A DNA stretch of 64,000 nt from Niastella sp. (GCA_017744515.1 JAGIBF010000035.1:1-64000), one strand, 5' to 3'; positions 39,342-49,146 are shown, counted from the first letter of the stretch. Program-made: numbers and translations. The notes: a model not told the origin generated them from the letters alone.

Positions 39342-40853
39342 TTACTTGCGTTCGGTTTTAGCCCCATCCACATACTGATACTTGCCAAGGATGGTTCGCT
39401 CCATCGTTACCTTGTACGTTCCGCCAGGATAGCTGGCCTGCGTTTCGATAGTTTCTTTTTTCGCTTTGGAAGCAGCACCGGGCACTGGCTTGCGCAGCAT
39501 TTCACTCATCACCCGTCCATCCATGGTTGCAGGAATAGCGATGTTGAGGATATGCAGCACAGTAGGAGCCAGGTCAACGTTGGAAGTAGGCAGCTCACTT
39601 TCAAAAGCATTTTTGAAAGCAGGGCCAGCAACGATCAGCGGAATATGAACGTCCCAGTGACTGATCGTACCATGACCGGCAACACCTGGCAGAAAGCTGG
39701 CGCCTGCATAACCCGCACTGTTCACGCGGTCGTCCCAGTTGGCATCCACCAGGATGTCTGCTGCACGGGAGTGATTCCAGTGGATGGTCTCAAAGCTCAG
39801 CGTGCCCTCTACAAACCCTTTCATATCACCCGGCTTGGCGCCCTTGGTAAAAATGGCGCCAACAAATTCCTGTGGACGCAGGAGCGATACGATCTTCCTG
39901 ATAGTCTCGGGGTTATGGTCCTTGATATAAATAGCGCCACCGGCAGTTACGATGTCATCAGAAGTGGCACTTTGCTTCAAACCATTATCGATCAGTAGTT
40001 GATTCAAACCCTTTCCACCTTCACCCACATGCGTCATGAAGCCATGATCCGTAGAGATCAGGATATTGTAGTATTGCGTAAGACCTTTGCTTTCCAGCGT
40101 CGATAGGATACGGCCAAACTCCGCATCTACCACTTTGATGGAAGCCATGGCGTCAGCAGAACCGATGCCCTTGGCATGTGCGGTACCGTCCGGATCGGAA
40201 TACCAGATAGCACTCACCAGCGGACCATTATCATTCAGTCCATAACGGATCAGCGCATCGGTTACCCATTTGTGCTTGCCGCCACCAGGACCCACAGGTC
40301 CCAGGTCTTTAAAAATACTGTCCCTGATAGAGGCAGGCAAGATCATGGCCGGGTTGATGACCGCGCCACCACTGATGGTATGGTTTTGCAGTAAAGCCTG
40401 ACCGGTAGAGCCGGAACTGAACACCATCATTTTCTTACCCTGCTTTTGCAGTATCTCGCCAAGAGAAATAGTCGTCAGCAGTTTGCCATGCGTAGCCTCC
40501 GCGATCTTGAAGAGGTCTTCCGCTTCGCCGGTGTTGAGACTCTTGTTATTAACCACTTCAGGGAAGAAAACACTGTTACCCATCAACCCGTGTGTAACAG
40601 GATAACTGCCGGTAGAGTAGGAGGCAGAGTTGACCCGTGTTACTGTAGGGAACACGCTGTGATGCGATTTGCCATAAGCACTGCGTTTCTTAAAAGCATA
40701 CAGGTTGGGCATAGCCTCCTGTGTAATATAATCGGGACGTAACCCATCAAAAAATACGATCAGCGTCCGCTCTTCAGGCCTGGCAGCAGTAGACTGCGCA
40801 GACGTATGCAGCATCATACATCCCGCCACCATCGTCACTAAAAACTTTTTCAT
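39342..40853 (-). CDS. NPP-type phosphodiesterase / alkaline phosphatase superfamily enzyme
   Basis: This 503-residue exported enzyme starts at ATG 40853 with a signal peptide (cleaved near TSAQS). It carries the alkaline-phosphatase-superfamily core of nucleotide pyrophosphatases/phosphodiesterases: metal Asp in VFFDGLRPDYI, catalytic Thr in SVFPTVTRVNSASYSTGSYP, and the second metal sites in STDHGFMTHVGEG and GHGTISHWD. It hydrolyses phosphodiester or phosphomonoester bonds. It lies directly downstream of a SusC/SusD pair driven by an ECF sigma factor, so it probably releases a usable group from the imported compound. Confidence 0.9.
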   Translation of the reverse strand: MKKFLVTMVAGCMMLHTSAQSTAARPEERTLIVFFDGLRPDYITQEAMPNLYAFKKRSAYGKSHHSVFPTVTRVNSASYSTGSYPVTHGLMGNSVFFPEVVNNKSLNTGEAEDLFKIAEATHGKLLTTISLGEILQKQGKKMMVFSSGSTGQALLQNHTISGGAVINPAMILPASIRDSIFKDLGPVGPGGGKHKWVTDALIRYGLNDNGPLVSAIWYSDPDGTAHAKGIGSADAMASIKVVDAEFGRILSTLESKGLTQYYNILISTDHGFMTHVGEGGKGLNQLLIDNGLKQSATSDDIVTAGGAIYIKDHNPETIRKIVSLLRPQEFVGAIFTKGAKPGDMKGFVEGTLSFETIHWNHSRAADILVDANWDDRVNSAGYAGASFLPGVAGHGTISHWDVHIPLIVAGPAFKNAFESELPTSNVDLAPTVLHILNIAIPATMDGRVMSEMLRKPVPGAASKAKKETIETQASYPGGTYKVTMERTILGKYQYVDGAKTERK

Positions 40854-40892
40854 GTTATAGATCATTTTTAAACTATCGTTATCAAATTTGTT

Positions 40893-40933
40893 CTGTCACC
40901 CTTCGGAATGTCACCCTGAGCCTGTCGAAGGGT
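40893..40933. repeat. Dispersed GTCACCCT...GTCGAAGGG element
   Basis: One partial 16-base unit and the core CCCTGAGCCTGTCGAAGGG, a one-base variant of the copy in HTCS1. It lies between SusD and the phosphodiesterase on a presumed shared transcript. Confidence 0.85.
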
Positions 40934-40970
40934 CTTTCTTTCCGACTTACGGACTCTCCGTCTTCCGGTC

Positions 40971-42452
40971 CTATTTATTCCACCACACCTTGATATTCGT
41001 ATTATCGCCACCCATGCCCGCTACCGCATCCTTCAGGCTTTGCGCATTGAGCGATTGCAGGTAGGTAGGATAAGGCACACGTAAGGGAAATTTATTCTCG
41101 GCAGGGATACCGGTGCCCCTTGGCAATACAGGATAACCCGTCCTGTTCTTTTCAAACCACGACTGATAATCTACGAAGAAGTAAGCAATGTATTTCTGCA
41201 ACATGATCTGCTCCAGCTGTCCTTCAAAAGAAGCCCCTGCATTATACGCAACACCGGGACGCGTAGTAAAGTCAGACGGCATGGCAGCACCCCATTGTGC
41301 CATGGAAGCTGCAATACCTTTCTCGTAATGTACCTTGGCAGTAGAACCGGTGTTGAAGCCACGCAATGCCAGCTCAGCCTTGATGAATTCCACTTCTGCA
41401 TACGTCATCATCACACCCAGCCCCTGGTAAGTCTTCAAAGCATCAGGATAGCTGGAATTGGCGCCCACGGCATATTCCGTAGAAGTAGGATAACCACTCT
41501 CGATACCACTGAACGTATCAACCCCGTTTTTAGGCACCTTGGTAGCCCATATACTACGACGTGGATCACGGTCAGTATTCAGCTTGTCCATGAAGAACTT
41601 GCTGAAATAAGCACCATCACGCCATTCCAGCTGACGCGTATTGTAAAAAGGATTATAATAAGGGAAGGTGCCCGGATACTTGAAAATAGCCTCGTCATCA
41701 TTGCTGGTAAATACGGGACGCGCAGCAGCATTGCCAAGTAGCTCATTGATCTGTTGCGTTACATTCACCTCGCCATCACGTTTGAGGATACGCAGCAGCA
41801 AACGCAGCTTCAGGCTGTTGGCAAACTTCTGCCATTTCACAATAGCACCGGCAGGATCTTTACCGGACGCATTGGCATTATACACCATATCGCCGCCATA
41901 AGTAAGCGCCTTTTTCACGAGCAAACCATTAGCCTTGTCGAGATCGGCCAGCAACTTGGGGTAAATAGTAGATTGCTTATCGAATTTGGGCAGGAAGTTT
42001 CCGTCAGCACCCTTGGTTGCTTCGGAATAAGGAACATCACCATACAGGTCGGTAAGGATAGAATAAGCCCAGCTTTTATAGATCAGCGCAATAGCCTTGT
42101 AATTAGGCTCATTCAGGCTATCGGCACTTTTATAAATATCTTCGATATCGGTCAGGTACCGGTAGAAGTTGCTCCATACGGCAGCCCCGGGATTGATGAC
42201 ATAACGGTGCAGGCCACCGCCACTGCTACTGGAGCGGGGAGCATCCACCTGCATCAGCTCATGCGTAAAGAAACGACCCTCGTTGATGGTTGTGTTTACG
42301 ATACGGTATTGCAACTGACCCAGCATCACTCCCGGCGTACTTGCTTTGGGACGGTTGGGATCATCATTCAGCTCATCGAAGTTTTTGGTACAGGCAGTCG
42401 CCAGTAACACAACCGGCAACAGCACACCCGCAATAAGTTTATACATCTTCAT
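40971..42452 (-). CDS. SusD/RagB-like surface lipoprotein (SusD-like group 2)
   Basis: This 493-residue lipoprotein has lipobox LLATAC followed by TKNFDELNDDPNRPK, the start typical of the second SusD-like Pfam group. TPR-like helices are visible (AIALIYKSWAYSILTDLYGDVPYSEA), and the C-terminal part has VMMTYAEVEFIKAELALRG and YIAYFFVDYQSWFEKNRTGYP. It would bind the substrate at the cell surface and lid the SusC barrel, which is encoded 10 bases upstream. Confidence 0.95.
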   Translation of the reverse strand: MKMYKLIAGVLLPVVLLATACTKNFDELNDDPNRPKASTPGVMLGQLQYRIVNTTINEGRFFTHELMQVDAPRSSSSGGGLHRYVINPGAAVWSNFYRYLTDIEDIYKSADSLNEPNYKAIALIYKSWAYSILTDLYGDVPYSEATKGADGNFLPKFDKQSTIYPKLLADLDKANGLLVKKALTYGGDMVYNANASGKDPAGAIVKWQKFANSLKLRLLLRILKRDGEVNVTQQINELLGNAAARPVFTSNDDEAIFKYPGTFPYYNPFYNTRQLEWRDGAYFSKFFMDKLNTDRDPRRSIWATKVPKNGVDTFSGIESGYPTSTEYAVGANSSYPDALKTYQGLGVMMTYAEVEFIKAELALRGFNTGSTAKVHYEKGIAASMAQWGAAMPSDFTTRPGVAYNAGASFEGQLEQIMLQKYIAYFFVDYQSWFEKNRTGYPVLPRGTGIPAENKFPLRVPYPTYLQSLNAQSLKDAVAGMGGDNTNIKVWWNK

Positions 42453-42461
42453 AACTCCTGA

Positions 42462-45400
42462 TTAAAATTTTACAGTAAGATTTACACCCATAGTCCTGGT
42501 AGAAGGGAATTGCGTAAGCTCCACGCCAGGCGTCAACGTACCACTGTTCAGGTTGCCACCCTCGGGGTCGAAGCCGGGGAAGCTGGTAATATTGAACAGG
42601 TCCCTGCCATACAGCGCGATGCTCGTTTGCTGCAGGTGCAGCCTGTCGATCAGTTTCTTAGGCAGGCTGAACTCGATTCGGACTTCACGCAGCTTCAGAT
42701 AAGAAGCATCGAAAATATTGACTTCGGTATTGCTGATGGCGTAGTAGTTGTCATAATAATTGGCCGCTGGCACCTTTACGGTGTTAGTGACATACTTGCT
42801 GCCGGCTGCATCCCACACAACACCATCGCCCACAACACCGCCATCGCGGCCGGGCAGTGTAACCTTTGTTTTGCCCAGCGTATTGTTTTTGTGATTCGTT
42901 TGCGAATACATGCTGCCACCCTTCTGGCCATCGAACAAAAAGCTAAACCTGAAATTGCGGATAGTGAATTCGTTCATAAGACCAGCTTTCCAGTCGGCGA
43001 AAGCGTTACCCCATTTCTTCACCGTAGGGTCCAGCGGAGCAGGCAGGCCGTTAGAAGAGTAGATGATCTTACCTTCCGGATTACGTTGGAACCCCCTGCC
43101 ATACATATCACCCATACGGCCACCAACCCTTGCCTCGATCGTTACGTTATCACTGTGCGCATACATCACCTGGCTGGTGATACCCTCAGCCAGCTCTTTT
43201 ACGTAACTGCGGTTTGTGCTCCAGTTCAAAGTAGTAGTCCAGCTGAAGTACGGCTGTACAACAGGCTTTCCGGTCAGCACGAGCTCCACACCCTTACTGT
43301 TGATCAGGCCCGCATTAACCACTTTATTGGAGTATCCTGAAACAGGATCAACAGGAATGGCAATGATCTGGTTACGGCTATTGTTATTATAAACAGTCGC
43401 ATCGATGCCGATACGCCCATTGAACAAACGAAGGTCCAGCCCCGCTTCATAGCTCGTAGTGATCTCCGGTTTCAGGTCGGGGTTGAACATAGTGCCCGGG
43501 TTGGTCAGGTTGTTACTATAGATCTTATCATAATACTTGGCCGTCCTGTAAGGGTCGGTATCATTACCCACCTGTGCCCAGCTCAGCCTGAGCTTGGCAA
43601 AAGATACCTGCGCAGGTAGCCGCAGCATCTCACTCAGCAGCAAGCTGGTGCTGAAAGAAGGATAGAAATATGAGTTGTTGCCGGAAGGCAAAGCACTCGA
43701 CCAGTCATTGCGGCTCGTAATGTCGAAGAATATCTTTTCCTGAAAATTGAACTGCGCAGAAGCATACAAACTGTTGATAGCTTTCCTGGACTTTTGAGCA
43801 TCGGCAACAGCAGGATCGAGACTATTGGAGATCATATACACACCCGGCTGCGCCAGCTGATCGGCATACATGCCTGCAAAGTCATAAGTAGAACGCATCG
43901 CATTACCACCGGCAGATACGGTGAAGCGAAGGTCTTTGCTGATGCGGTCATTATACGTCAGCAAGGCATCCGTATTGATCTCGTAGTTGAAGATGCTCTG
44001 TTCCCGGTAAGAACCATTGGGAAATTTGGTCATACTGAAAGGCCTTTGTTGAGACCGGAACTCGAAAGAAAGATCAGTACCGGTGCGCACCATCAGGTCC
44101 AGCTTGGGGCTGATCTCATAATTGGCCGACAGCGTACCGATCACGCCATGCTTGTTCATCCTGTTCAACATCTCATACAGGTCGAGATAAGGATTGTCGG
44201 GACCGGTATTGAAAGGGTTCCTTTGTTTTACACCTTCGAGGCCGGGCTGCCAGTAAGGCTTGAACCATTCAGGCCTGATGTTGGGCGCCGTACCGATGAT
44301 GAGAAAGTACATGATCGATTGGTTGTTGTAGCCGGCACCCGGCAGGTTATCACTCTTCTTATTGGTATAATTTACTTTTCCGTTTATCTTAAGTCGGTTG
44401 GATACCTTCTGATTAACGGATAAAGAAGCATTGATGCGCTCATAACCTGTGTTAGGCAGTATCCATTGGTTTTTCATATGCGTGAGCGAAAGGCGCGCAG
44501 TACCCTTGTCGTTGCCACCCTCGATAGCGATGCTGTTGGTAATGGTAAGACCGGTCCTGAAGAAACCCTTGATATAGTTGGGGTCTGCTACCCAGGGAGT
44601 ACGTTCAGTAGGTTTATTGTCGGGCGTATTAGGATTATACTGAAAGTACATTTGCCCGTCAAACTTTGGGCCGAAAGCCCGGCCTGCAGCAACAGTAGTA
44701 CTGGTGTTGGTGCCATCAGCACTGTTGCCATAAGAATAATACTTGTCAGTTCTGCCCTCGCCATATTCATATTGATAATCGGGCCAGCGGTTTACCTGGT
44801 CGATGCTGATATTGGTATTGTATGTAATACCAAGACCTTTCTCCTTCTTCGAGCCCGACCTGGTAGTGATCAGGATGGCGCCACCGGCAGCACGGCTGCC
44901 ATACAGCGCTGTAGCGCCTGCTCCCTTCAAAATGGTCACCTTCTCGATATCATCAGGATTGATATCGGAAAGGTCAGAACCAAAGTCAACAGGATTATCA
45001 GCCGAAAGGTGAGATGAATAACCAGTACCGGTGATCCTTTTGCTCACAGGCACACCATCTACAATGATAAGCGCCTGGTTATTGTCGAGGTTCAGCGAAG
45101 ATTCACCGCGCAGCGTGATCCGGGAAGAACCCATAGGCCCTGCTCCTGCGCCTTGTATGTTCAGGCCCGCCACTTTACCGGAAAGCGCATTCACCCAGTT
45201 GTTGGTCCGTGCATCCTGCACTGCATTTTCCTTTACAGTTTGAGCCGAATAGCCGAGCGATTTTTCTTCCCGGCGGATACCCAGCGCAGTTACAACCACG
45301 GTGTTGAGCTCTTCAGTATGCAGGCGAAGCGTCACAGCCAGCGATATCCTTGTTTTCTCCTGCACTTTGTAGCCCGTCAGCGTATCGGAAACAAAGCCCA

Positions 45401-45674
45401 CATGGCTGAAGATGAAACGGTAAGGGCCGCCCAAAGGCAGCTCGGAGAAAGTGAATACACCCTTCTCATTCGTCATGCCGCTGGCTACAGACTCGCTACT
45501 TTGATTTTGCATCGATACAGCTACATTGCTGAGCGTTTCACCCTTACTGTTCCTGACAATACCGGTGGCAACAGGACCACTCACCTGAGCATGCGCGCCG
45601 AAGCCGCAGGCTGCCAATAGAAGCAGGCAGGCTGTCCTGATCATTTTTTTTGGTGGATAGATAAATACATTCAT
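42462..45674 (-). CDS. SusC/RagA-family TonB-dependent transporter
   Basis: This outer-membrane transporter has about 1070 residues. The frame has two reasonable starts, ATG 45674 (MNVFIYPPKK) and ATG 45644 (MIRTACLLLLAACGFGAHAQ); the second gives the cleaner signal peptide, and a third further upstream is unlikely. A carboxypeptidase-regulatory-like domain (ATGIVRNSKGETLSNVAVSM) is followed by ALGIRREEKSLGYSAQTV, a plug (ALSGKVAGLNIQG, ITLRGESSL, IVDGVPVSKR, LKGAGATALYG, ILITTRSGS) and a barrel ending TMGVNLTVKF. Ten bases separate it from SusD. A FecR-type anti-sigma gene precedes it, so a signalling domain might be expected, but the N-terminus shows no clear STN domain. Confidence 0.95.
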   Translation of the reverse strand: MNVFIYPPKKMIRTACLLLLAACGFGAHAQVSGPVATGIVRNSKGETLSNVAVSMQNQSSESVASGMTNEKGVFTFSELPLGGPYRFIFSHVGFVSDTLTGYKVQEKTRISLAVTLRLHTEELNTVVVTALGIRREEKSLGYSAQTVKENAVQDARTNNWVNALSGKVAGLNIQGAGAGPMGSSRITLRGESSLNLDNNQALIIVDGVPVSKRITGTGYSSHLSADNPVDFGSDLSDINPDDIEKVTILKGAGATALYGSRAAGGAILITTRSGSKKEKGLGITYNTNISIDQVNRWPDYQYEYGEGRTDKYYSYGNSADGTNTSTTVAAGRAFGPKFDGQMYFQYNPNTPDNKPTERTPWVADPNYIKGFFRTGLTITNSIAIEGGNDKGTARLSLTHMKNQWILPNTGYERINASLSVNQKVSNRLKINGKVNYTNKKSDNLPGAGYNNQSIMYFLIIGTAPNIRPEWFKPYWQPGLEGVKQRNPFNTGPDNPYLDLYEMLNRMNKHGVIGTLSANYEISPKLDLMVRTGTDLSFEFRSQQRPFSMTKFPNGSYREQSIFNYEINTDALLTYNDRISKDLRFTVSAGGNAMRSTYDFAGMYADQLAQPGVYMISNSLDPAVADAQKSRKAINSLYASAQFNFQEKIFFDITSRNDWSSALPSGNNSYFYPSFSTSLLLSEMLRLPAQVSFAKLRLSWAQVGNDTDPYRTAKYYDKIYSNNLTNPGTMFNPDLKPEITTSYEAGLDLRLFNGRIGIDATVYNNNSRNQIIAIPVDPVSGYSNKVVNAGLINSKGVELVLTGKPVVQPYFSWTTTLNWSTNRSYVKELAEGITSQVMYAHSDNVTIEARVGGRMGDMYGRGFQRNPEGKIIYSSNGLPAPLDPTVKKWGNAFADWKAGLMNEFTIRNFRFSFLFDGQKGGSMYSQTNHKNNTLGKTKVTLPGRDGGVVGDGVVWDAAGSKYVTNTVKVPAANYYDNYYAISNTEVNIFDASYLKLREVRIEFSLPKKLIDRLHLQQTSIALYGRDLFNITSFPGFDPEGGNLNSGTLTPGVELTQFPSTRTMGVNLTVKF

Positions 45675-45761
45675 ACAATTGCGTTTTGACAAAAGATTTC
45701 CTGTGCATCCTGCTGGTGGATTTTGCAGCATGCAAATGATTAAATATGATTGTAGATAAGA

Positions 45762-46820
45762 TTACTGACCCTCGATAATGATCTCTCCGTTCTCCTCCCG
45801 CATCACCAGGTTATTAAGCAGGCAGATCGTTTGAATAAACCCGTCAGGCGATTCCTTTTGATCATCGTATTTCCCGGTAAACGTCATGCCGGATAACAAC
45901 TCGGCTTTGAACACAATTTTTGTATGGTACTTTTCAGATAAGGCGTTGAATATATTTTCAAGAGGCTCGTTATGAAATTTCATGACGGAGCTGTCCGGTA
46001 CAGCTGTCGGCTTTACGGTAGTAGCCAGCGCTGGTTTGTGACCTTTGTCTTTCCTGTTCAACACAACGAGGTGTTGCTGCACATCCAATTGTACTTCTTG
46101 TCCGGGCAATAGGTAGGTCACATCGGCCTCTTCGATGGCTGCTTTGTTGTCGGGTGCCACACGCACTTTACCACTCAACAGGTGCACGCTGGTTGTTTTA
46201 CCTTCAAAAGCGGTGATCCTGAAAACGGTACCGATAGCAGTAGTAGCAAGGTTGCCCGCATGCACAGTAAAAGGTCTCGAAGCATCCTTGGCAACATAAA
46301 ATACAGCCTGACCCTTCAATGTCAGATCACGCCGGTCGTGCCGGAACGGAACAGGATAACTCAACTCACTCTGCGGCGCCAGGTTCACCCTGGTGCCATC
46401 TTCCAGCGTAAACGCCAGTGGTTTGGTAGTTGTATTGGAGGTGAGGTGAATAGAAGGCAAAGGCGCGGGAGATGCAGCCTCTCGTTGAGTCACTGCTTTT
46501 GCAGGCACAGCACTATCGCTTTGCATAAGCCAGTAAGAGCCGGATGCAAACAACAGCACGGCCGCCGCCGCAGCCCACCACAGGCGCACAAGGGTGACTT
46601 TGCGGCTGCGGTATGTTTGCTGCCTGATCACCGACAGCATCTTGTCCGACACAGGTTCGGGCAAAGGCCTGTCGCCTTCGAAAGCGCGCCAGGATGATTC
46701 CGTCATGTACTTCCTCAGTACTTCCGGATGCTGAATGAAATAAGCTTTCACCGCTTGCTGTTCAGCTTCATCACAACCATTATTGAAAAAACGTTCTATG
46801 AGCGCCTCCGTAATATTCAT
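45762..46820 (-). CDS. FecR-family anti-sigma factor
   Basis: The product has 352 residues: a cytoplasmic N-terminal part (to about 75), one membrane segment (LVRLWWAAAAAVLLFASGSYW), a periplasmic FecR domain (FTLEDGTRVNLAPQSELSYP, FRHDRRDLTLKGQAVFYVAKDASRPF, GTVFRITAFEGKTTSVHLLSGKVRV) and a C-terminal DUF4974 domain (FHNEPLENIFNALSEKYHTKI). In the family it holds an ECF sigma factor until a TonB-dependent transporter signals. The sigma gene lies 170 bases upstream, the transporter 87 bases downstream, which completes the standard circuit. Confidence 0.95.
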   Translation of the reverse strand: MNITEALIERFFNNGCDEAEQQAVKAYFIQHPEVLRKYMTESSWRAFEGDRPLPEPVSDKMLSVIRQQTYRSRKVTLVRLWWAAAAAVLLFASGSYWLMQSDSAVPAKAVTQREAASPAPLPSIHLTSNTTTKPLAFTLEDGTRVNLAPQSELSYPVPFRHDRRDLTLKGQAVFYVAKDASRPFTVHAGNLATTAIGTVFRITAFEGKTTSVHLLSGKVRVAPDNKAAIEEADVTYLLPGQEVQLDVQQHLVVLNRKDKGHKPALATTVKPTAVPDSSVMKFHNEPLENIFNALSEKYHTKIVFKAELLSGMTFTGKYDDQKESPDGFIQTICLLNNLVMREENGEIIIEGQ

Positions 46821-46879
46821 ACACCTATAATTCGCAGCAAAAAGGCGTATCCCTCACCGGTAACAATTAGTTAATATGC

Positions 46880-46955
46880 GCTGTCGCCCTGCATCGCTGT
46901 CGCCCTGCATCGCTGTCACCCTGAGTTGCTGTCACCCTGAGCCTGTCGAAGGGTG
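46880..46955. repeat. Tandem 16-base units ending in the dispersed core
   Basis: Two identical units GCTGTCGCCCTGCATC, one variant GCTGTCACCCTGAGTT, then the core CCCTGAGCCTGTCGAAGGG. The layout equals the larger array at 24541. It sits between the sigma and anti-sigma genes. Confidence 0.85.
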
Positions 46956-46990
46956 TTTAAAAGCGACAAAATCATCAGCAAGAAACGAGG

Positions 46991-47536
46991 TTAAAACAAT
47001 TTTGTGAAGATCACCAGCAGGATCACCATTTTCTCTTTCAATTGTATCAGCGCACGCCCAATATGGTTCTCCACTGTTTTGGGAGAGATGGAAAGCTGTT
47101 CGGCGATCTCTTTGTGGGAAAGCTCCTCGAAGCGACTAAGCTTAAAAACCTTTTTACGTACAGGCGACAACTCTTCGATCAGCGCTTCCACACGACTCAG
47201 TTCATCCTTATGAACGATATCCGTTTCCACACTCAAGGCCATTGTTTCGTCGGCGTTCACTGCTACAAAATGACCGGAATTGCGTTCCTTTCTAAGCAGG
47301 TCGATGGTAATACTGCGGGCTATCCGGAAAAGCTGGACAGAGAGATCGAAATGCGGGGAGAGCTGGCGCCGGTTTTCCCACATCTTGATGAAAGTGAGCT
47401 GTACGGCCTCTTCAGAGAGATAAACAGAGCGGGTGTGTTTGAGAACGTAATAATATAAGCGGGTATGGTATAGGTGATATACCTCCTCAAAGCATTTGAT
47501 ACTTCCGCTTTGTATTTGCTGTATACTAATCTCCAT
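46991..47536 (-). CDS. ECF-type RNA polymerase sigma factor
   Basis: The product has 181 residues from ATG 47536. Region 2 is seen in FEEVYHLYHTRLYYYVLKHT and LSEEAVQLTFIKMWENRRQL, region 4 in FKLSRFEELSHKEIAEQLSI followed by SPKTVENHIGRAL. This is the Bacteroidota FecI-like group that pairs with FecR proteins and transcribes SusC/SusD operons. The C-terminal end (MVILLVIFTKLF) is unusually hydrophobic. The partner FecR gene is 170 bases downstream, with a repeat array between. Confidence 0.95.
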   Translation of the reverse strand: MEISIQQIQSGSIKCFEEVYHLYHTRLYYYVLKHTRSVYLSEEAVQLTFIKMWENRRQLSPHFDLSVQLFRIARSITIDLLRKERNSGHFVAVNADETMALSVETDIVHKDELSRVEALIEELSPVRKKVFKLSRFEELSHKEIAEQLSISPKTVENHIGRALIQLKEKMVILLVIFTKLF

Positions 47537-47624
47537 AACCGGCCACAAATATCATGAACCGGTCAAACCACCCGCCCCAATCGGGGATTATCCTATTGTT
47601 AATTTACAAAGGAGCATGCCGCCA

Positions 47625-48140
47625 TTACTTTTTACAGATTGACTGAAGCTGCTTTTTCTCCCTTTCATTCAATAAGGTAGACTGTTGCAAATAATCACAG
47701 ATCGAATGCTGTAGCGTGGCATCAGTGAGCCCACCCACGGCATTCAGCAGGAAGGATTTGTCGCTATTTATGTCACTATTGTATCCCAGCATACCGGGAG
47801 CATTCGTTTGGATAGTAAACCGTAAAAAGCGCAACTCAATATTTTTAGGGTGCTGAGCCAGCGTATTATCCAGCAACTTTCTGCCTTTGCGGAACCAGGA
47901 TAGTTTAGAGAAAGGATTGATCACATACTTAGCCATCATCATGGTGGCCGCCGCCTGGTAACCGGTCAACACCGGATCGCTTGCAGAACCACAGCCTTGT
48001 GCACCGGAAATAAGGTCATTGCAGGCCGTTTTATTGTCAGCCGCCTGCTTGTACAATTGCCTCGCTTCCGGCACGGTGGGACACTTGCCAGGCAAAAAAC
48101 TATTAACAGCCAGTAAAATAAGATAACCTGTTTTGATCAT
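47625..48140 (-). CDS. Exported protein of unknown function
   Basis: The product has 171 residues from ATG 48140 (MIKTGYLILLAVNSFLPGKC), giving a short signal peptide. The mature part is helical, with paired cysteines (ACNDLISGAQGCG, SICDYLQQS) and TPR-like AQHPKNIELRFLRF. The family is not recognised. It is separated from the sigma factor gene by 88 bases and is divergent from the SDR gene. Confidence 0.65.
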   Translation of the reverse strand: MIKTGYLILLAVNSFLPGKCPTVPEARQLYKQAADNKTACNDLISGAQGCGSASDPVLTGYQAAATMMMAKYVINPFSKLSWFRKGRKLLDNTLAQHPKNIELRFLRFTIQTNAPGMLGYNSDINSDKSFLLNAVGGLTDATLQHSICDYLQQSTLLNEREKKQLQSICKK

Positions 48141-48310
48141 ATAATTCCTGTTGCACATTGCTGATACCCTTCAGCCACATCAATATACAGATAAAACATT
48201 AGCTATTAGCTTCCTGTACAATTTCAATGCCGCCACAACAGTCCATGCCTGACCATTTCAGACAAGCAGGAATGACCAGTTGAGGCAAACAGCTCCGCCT
48301 TTGCCATCGG

Positions 48311-48318
48311 TAGCTTTG
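48311..48318 (+). promoter_or_regulatory. Candidate -7 promoter box for the SDR gene
   Basis: TAGCTTTG fits TAnnTTTG and ends 19 bases before the ATG at 48338. No TTTG at the usual -33 distance, so uncertain. Confidence 0.3.
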
Positions 48319-48337
48319 CTGTAAATAATAGTAAACG

Positions 48338-49069
48338 ATGGAAAGCATTAAAGACAAAGTGATAGTCATTACCGGCGCCAGCAGCGGCATCGGAGCTGCT
48401 GCTGCTCCTAAACTGGTGGCGTTGGGCGCGAAGGTAGTATTAGCCGCAAGAAGAACAGACAGGTTAAAAGCCCTGACAAATGAATTAGGCGCCAATGCCA
48501 TCAGCGTAGCAACGGATGTAAGCAAAAAAGCAGATGTTGATCAGCTGATTGCCAAAGCCATCGAAGCCTTTGGCAGGATAGATGTGCTATGGAACAATGC
48601 AGGCGTAATGCCGATCTCGTTCTTCGAAGAAGGCAGGGTAGAAGAATGGGAACAGATGGTGGATGTAAACATCAAAGGTGTATTGTATGGCATCAATGCG
48701 GTATTGCCCCACATGTTGCAAAATGGTAGCGGACATATTGTTTCCACCGCTTCCGTACAAGCTTTCAAAACGTTTCCTGGTACGGGTGTATACGCAGGTT
48801 CAAAATTTGCCGTACGTGGTATCATGGATAGCCTGCGCGAAGAACTGGCAGGAAAGGTCAGGACCACCACACTGTATCCTGGTCTTGTAGCCACAGAGTT
48901 TGTTCAACACGTAACAAGCCCCCGCATGAAGGAAATATTTGCAACCATAGATGCCTGGCCACAGCTCGATGCAGAAGCAGTTGCCGACGCCTTCATTTAT
49001 GTCATCGGTCAGCCCGCAAAAGTGGCTGTAAATGAGCTCGTCATCAGGCCCCTTGAACAATCCATCTGA
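48338..49069 (+). CDS. Classical short-chain dehydrogenase/reductase
   Basis: This 243-residue protein has the cofactor motif TGASSGIG (about residues 12-19), AARRTDR (NADPH preference likely), NNAG (about 86), and catalytic Ser and YxxxK in STASVQAF and VYAGSKFA. The length and motifs are standard for a complete SDR, unlike the remnant at 34443. The substrate is unknown. It ends at a strong hairpin terminator, and the AraC gene that follows is on the same strand. Confidence 0.93.
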   Translation: MESIKDKVIVITGASSGIGAAAAPKLVALGAKVVLAARRTDRLKALTNELGANAISVATDVSKKADVDQLIAKAIEAFGRIDVLWNNAGVMPISFFEEGRVEEWEQMVDVNIKGVLYGINAVLPHMLQNGSGHIVSTASVQAFKTFPGTGVYAGSKFAVRGIMDSLREELAGKVRTTTLYPGLVATEFVQHVTSPRMKEIFATIDAWPQLDAEAVADAFIYVIGQPAKVAVNELVIRPLEQSI

Positions 49070-49089
49070 CCCACACGTTATCATAATCC

Positions 49090-49117
49090 GGTACGCGCCA
49101 CAGGCGCGTACCCTTTT
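49090..49117 (+). terminator. Intrinsic terminator after the SDR gene
   Basis: GGTACGCGCC pairs with GGCGCGTACC around ACA (49090-49112), followed by CTTTT. Confidence 0.8.
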
Positions 49118-49146
49118 CCTGTAACTTGTAACCTGCAACTTGTACT

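Noticed and set aside
42462-45674. Signalling (STN) domain in the second SusC protein, expected with an ECF/FecR pair
   Set aside because: The mature N-terminus goes directly into the carboxypeptidase-regulatory-like domain, with no visible STN motifs.
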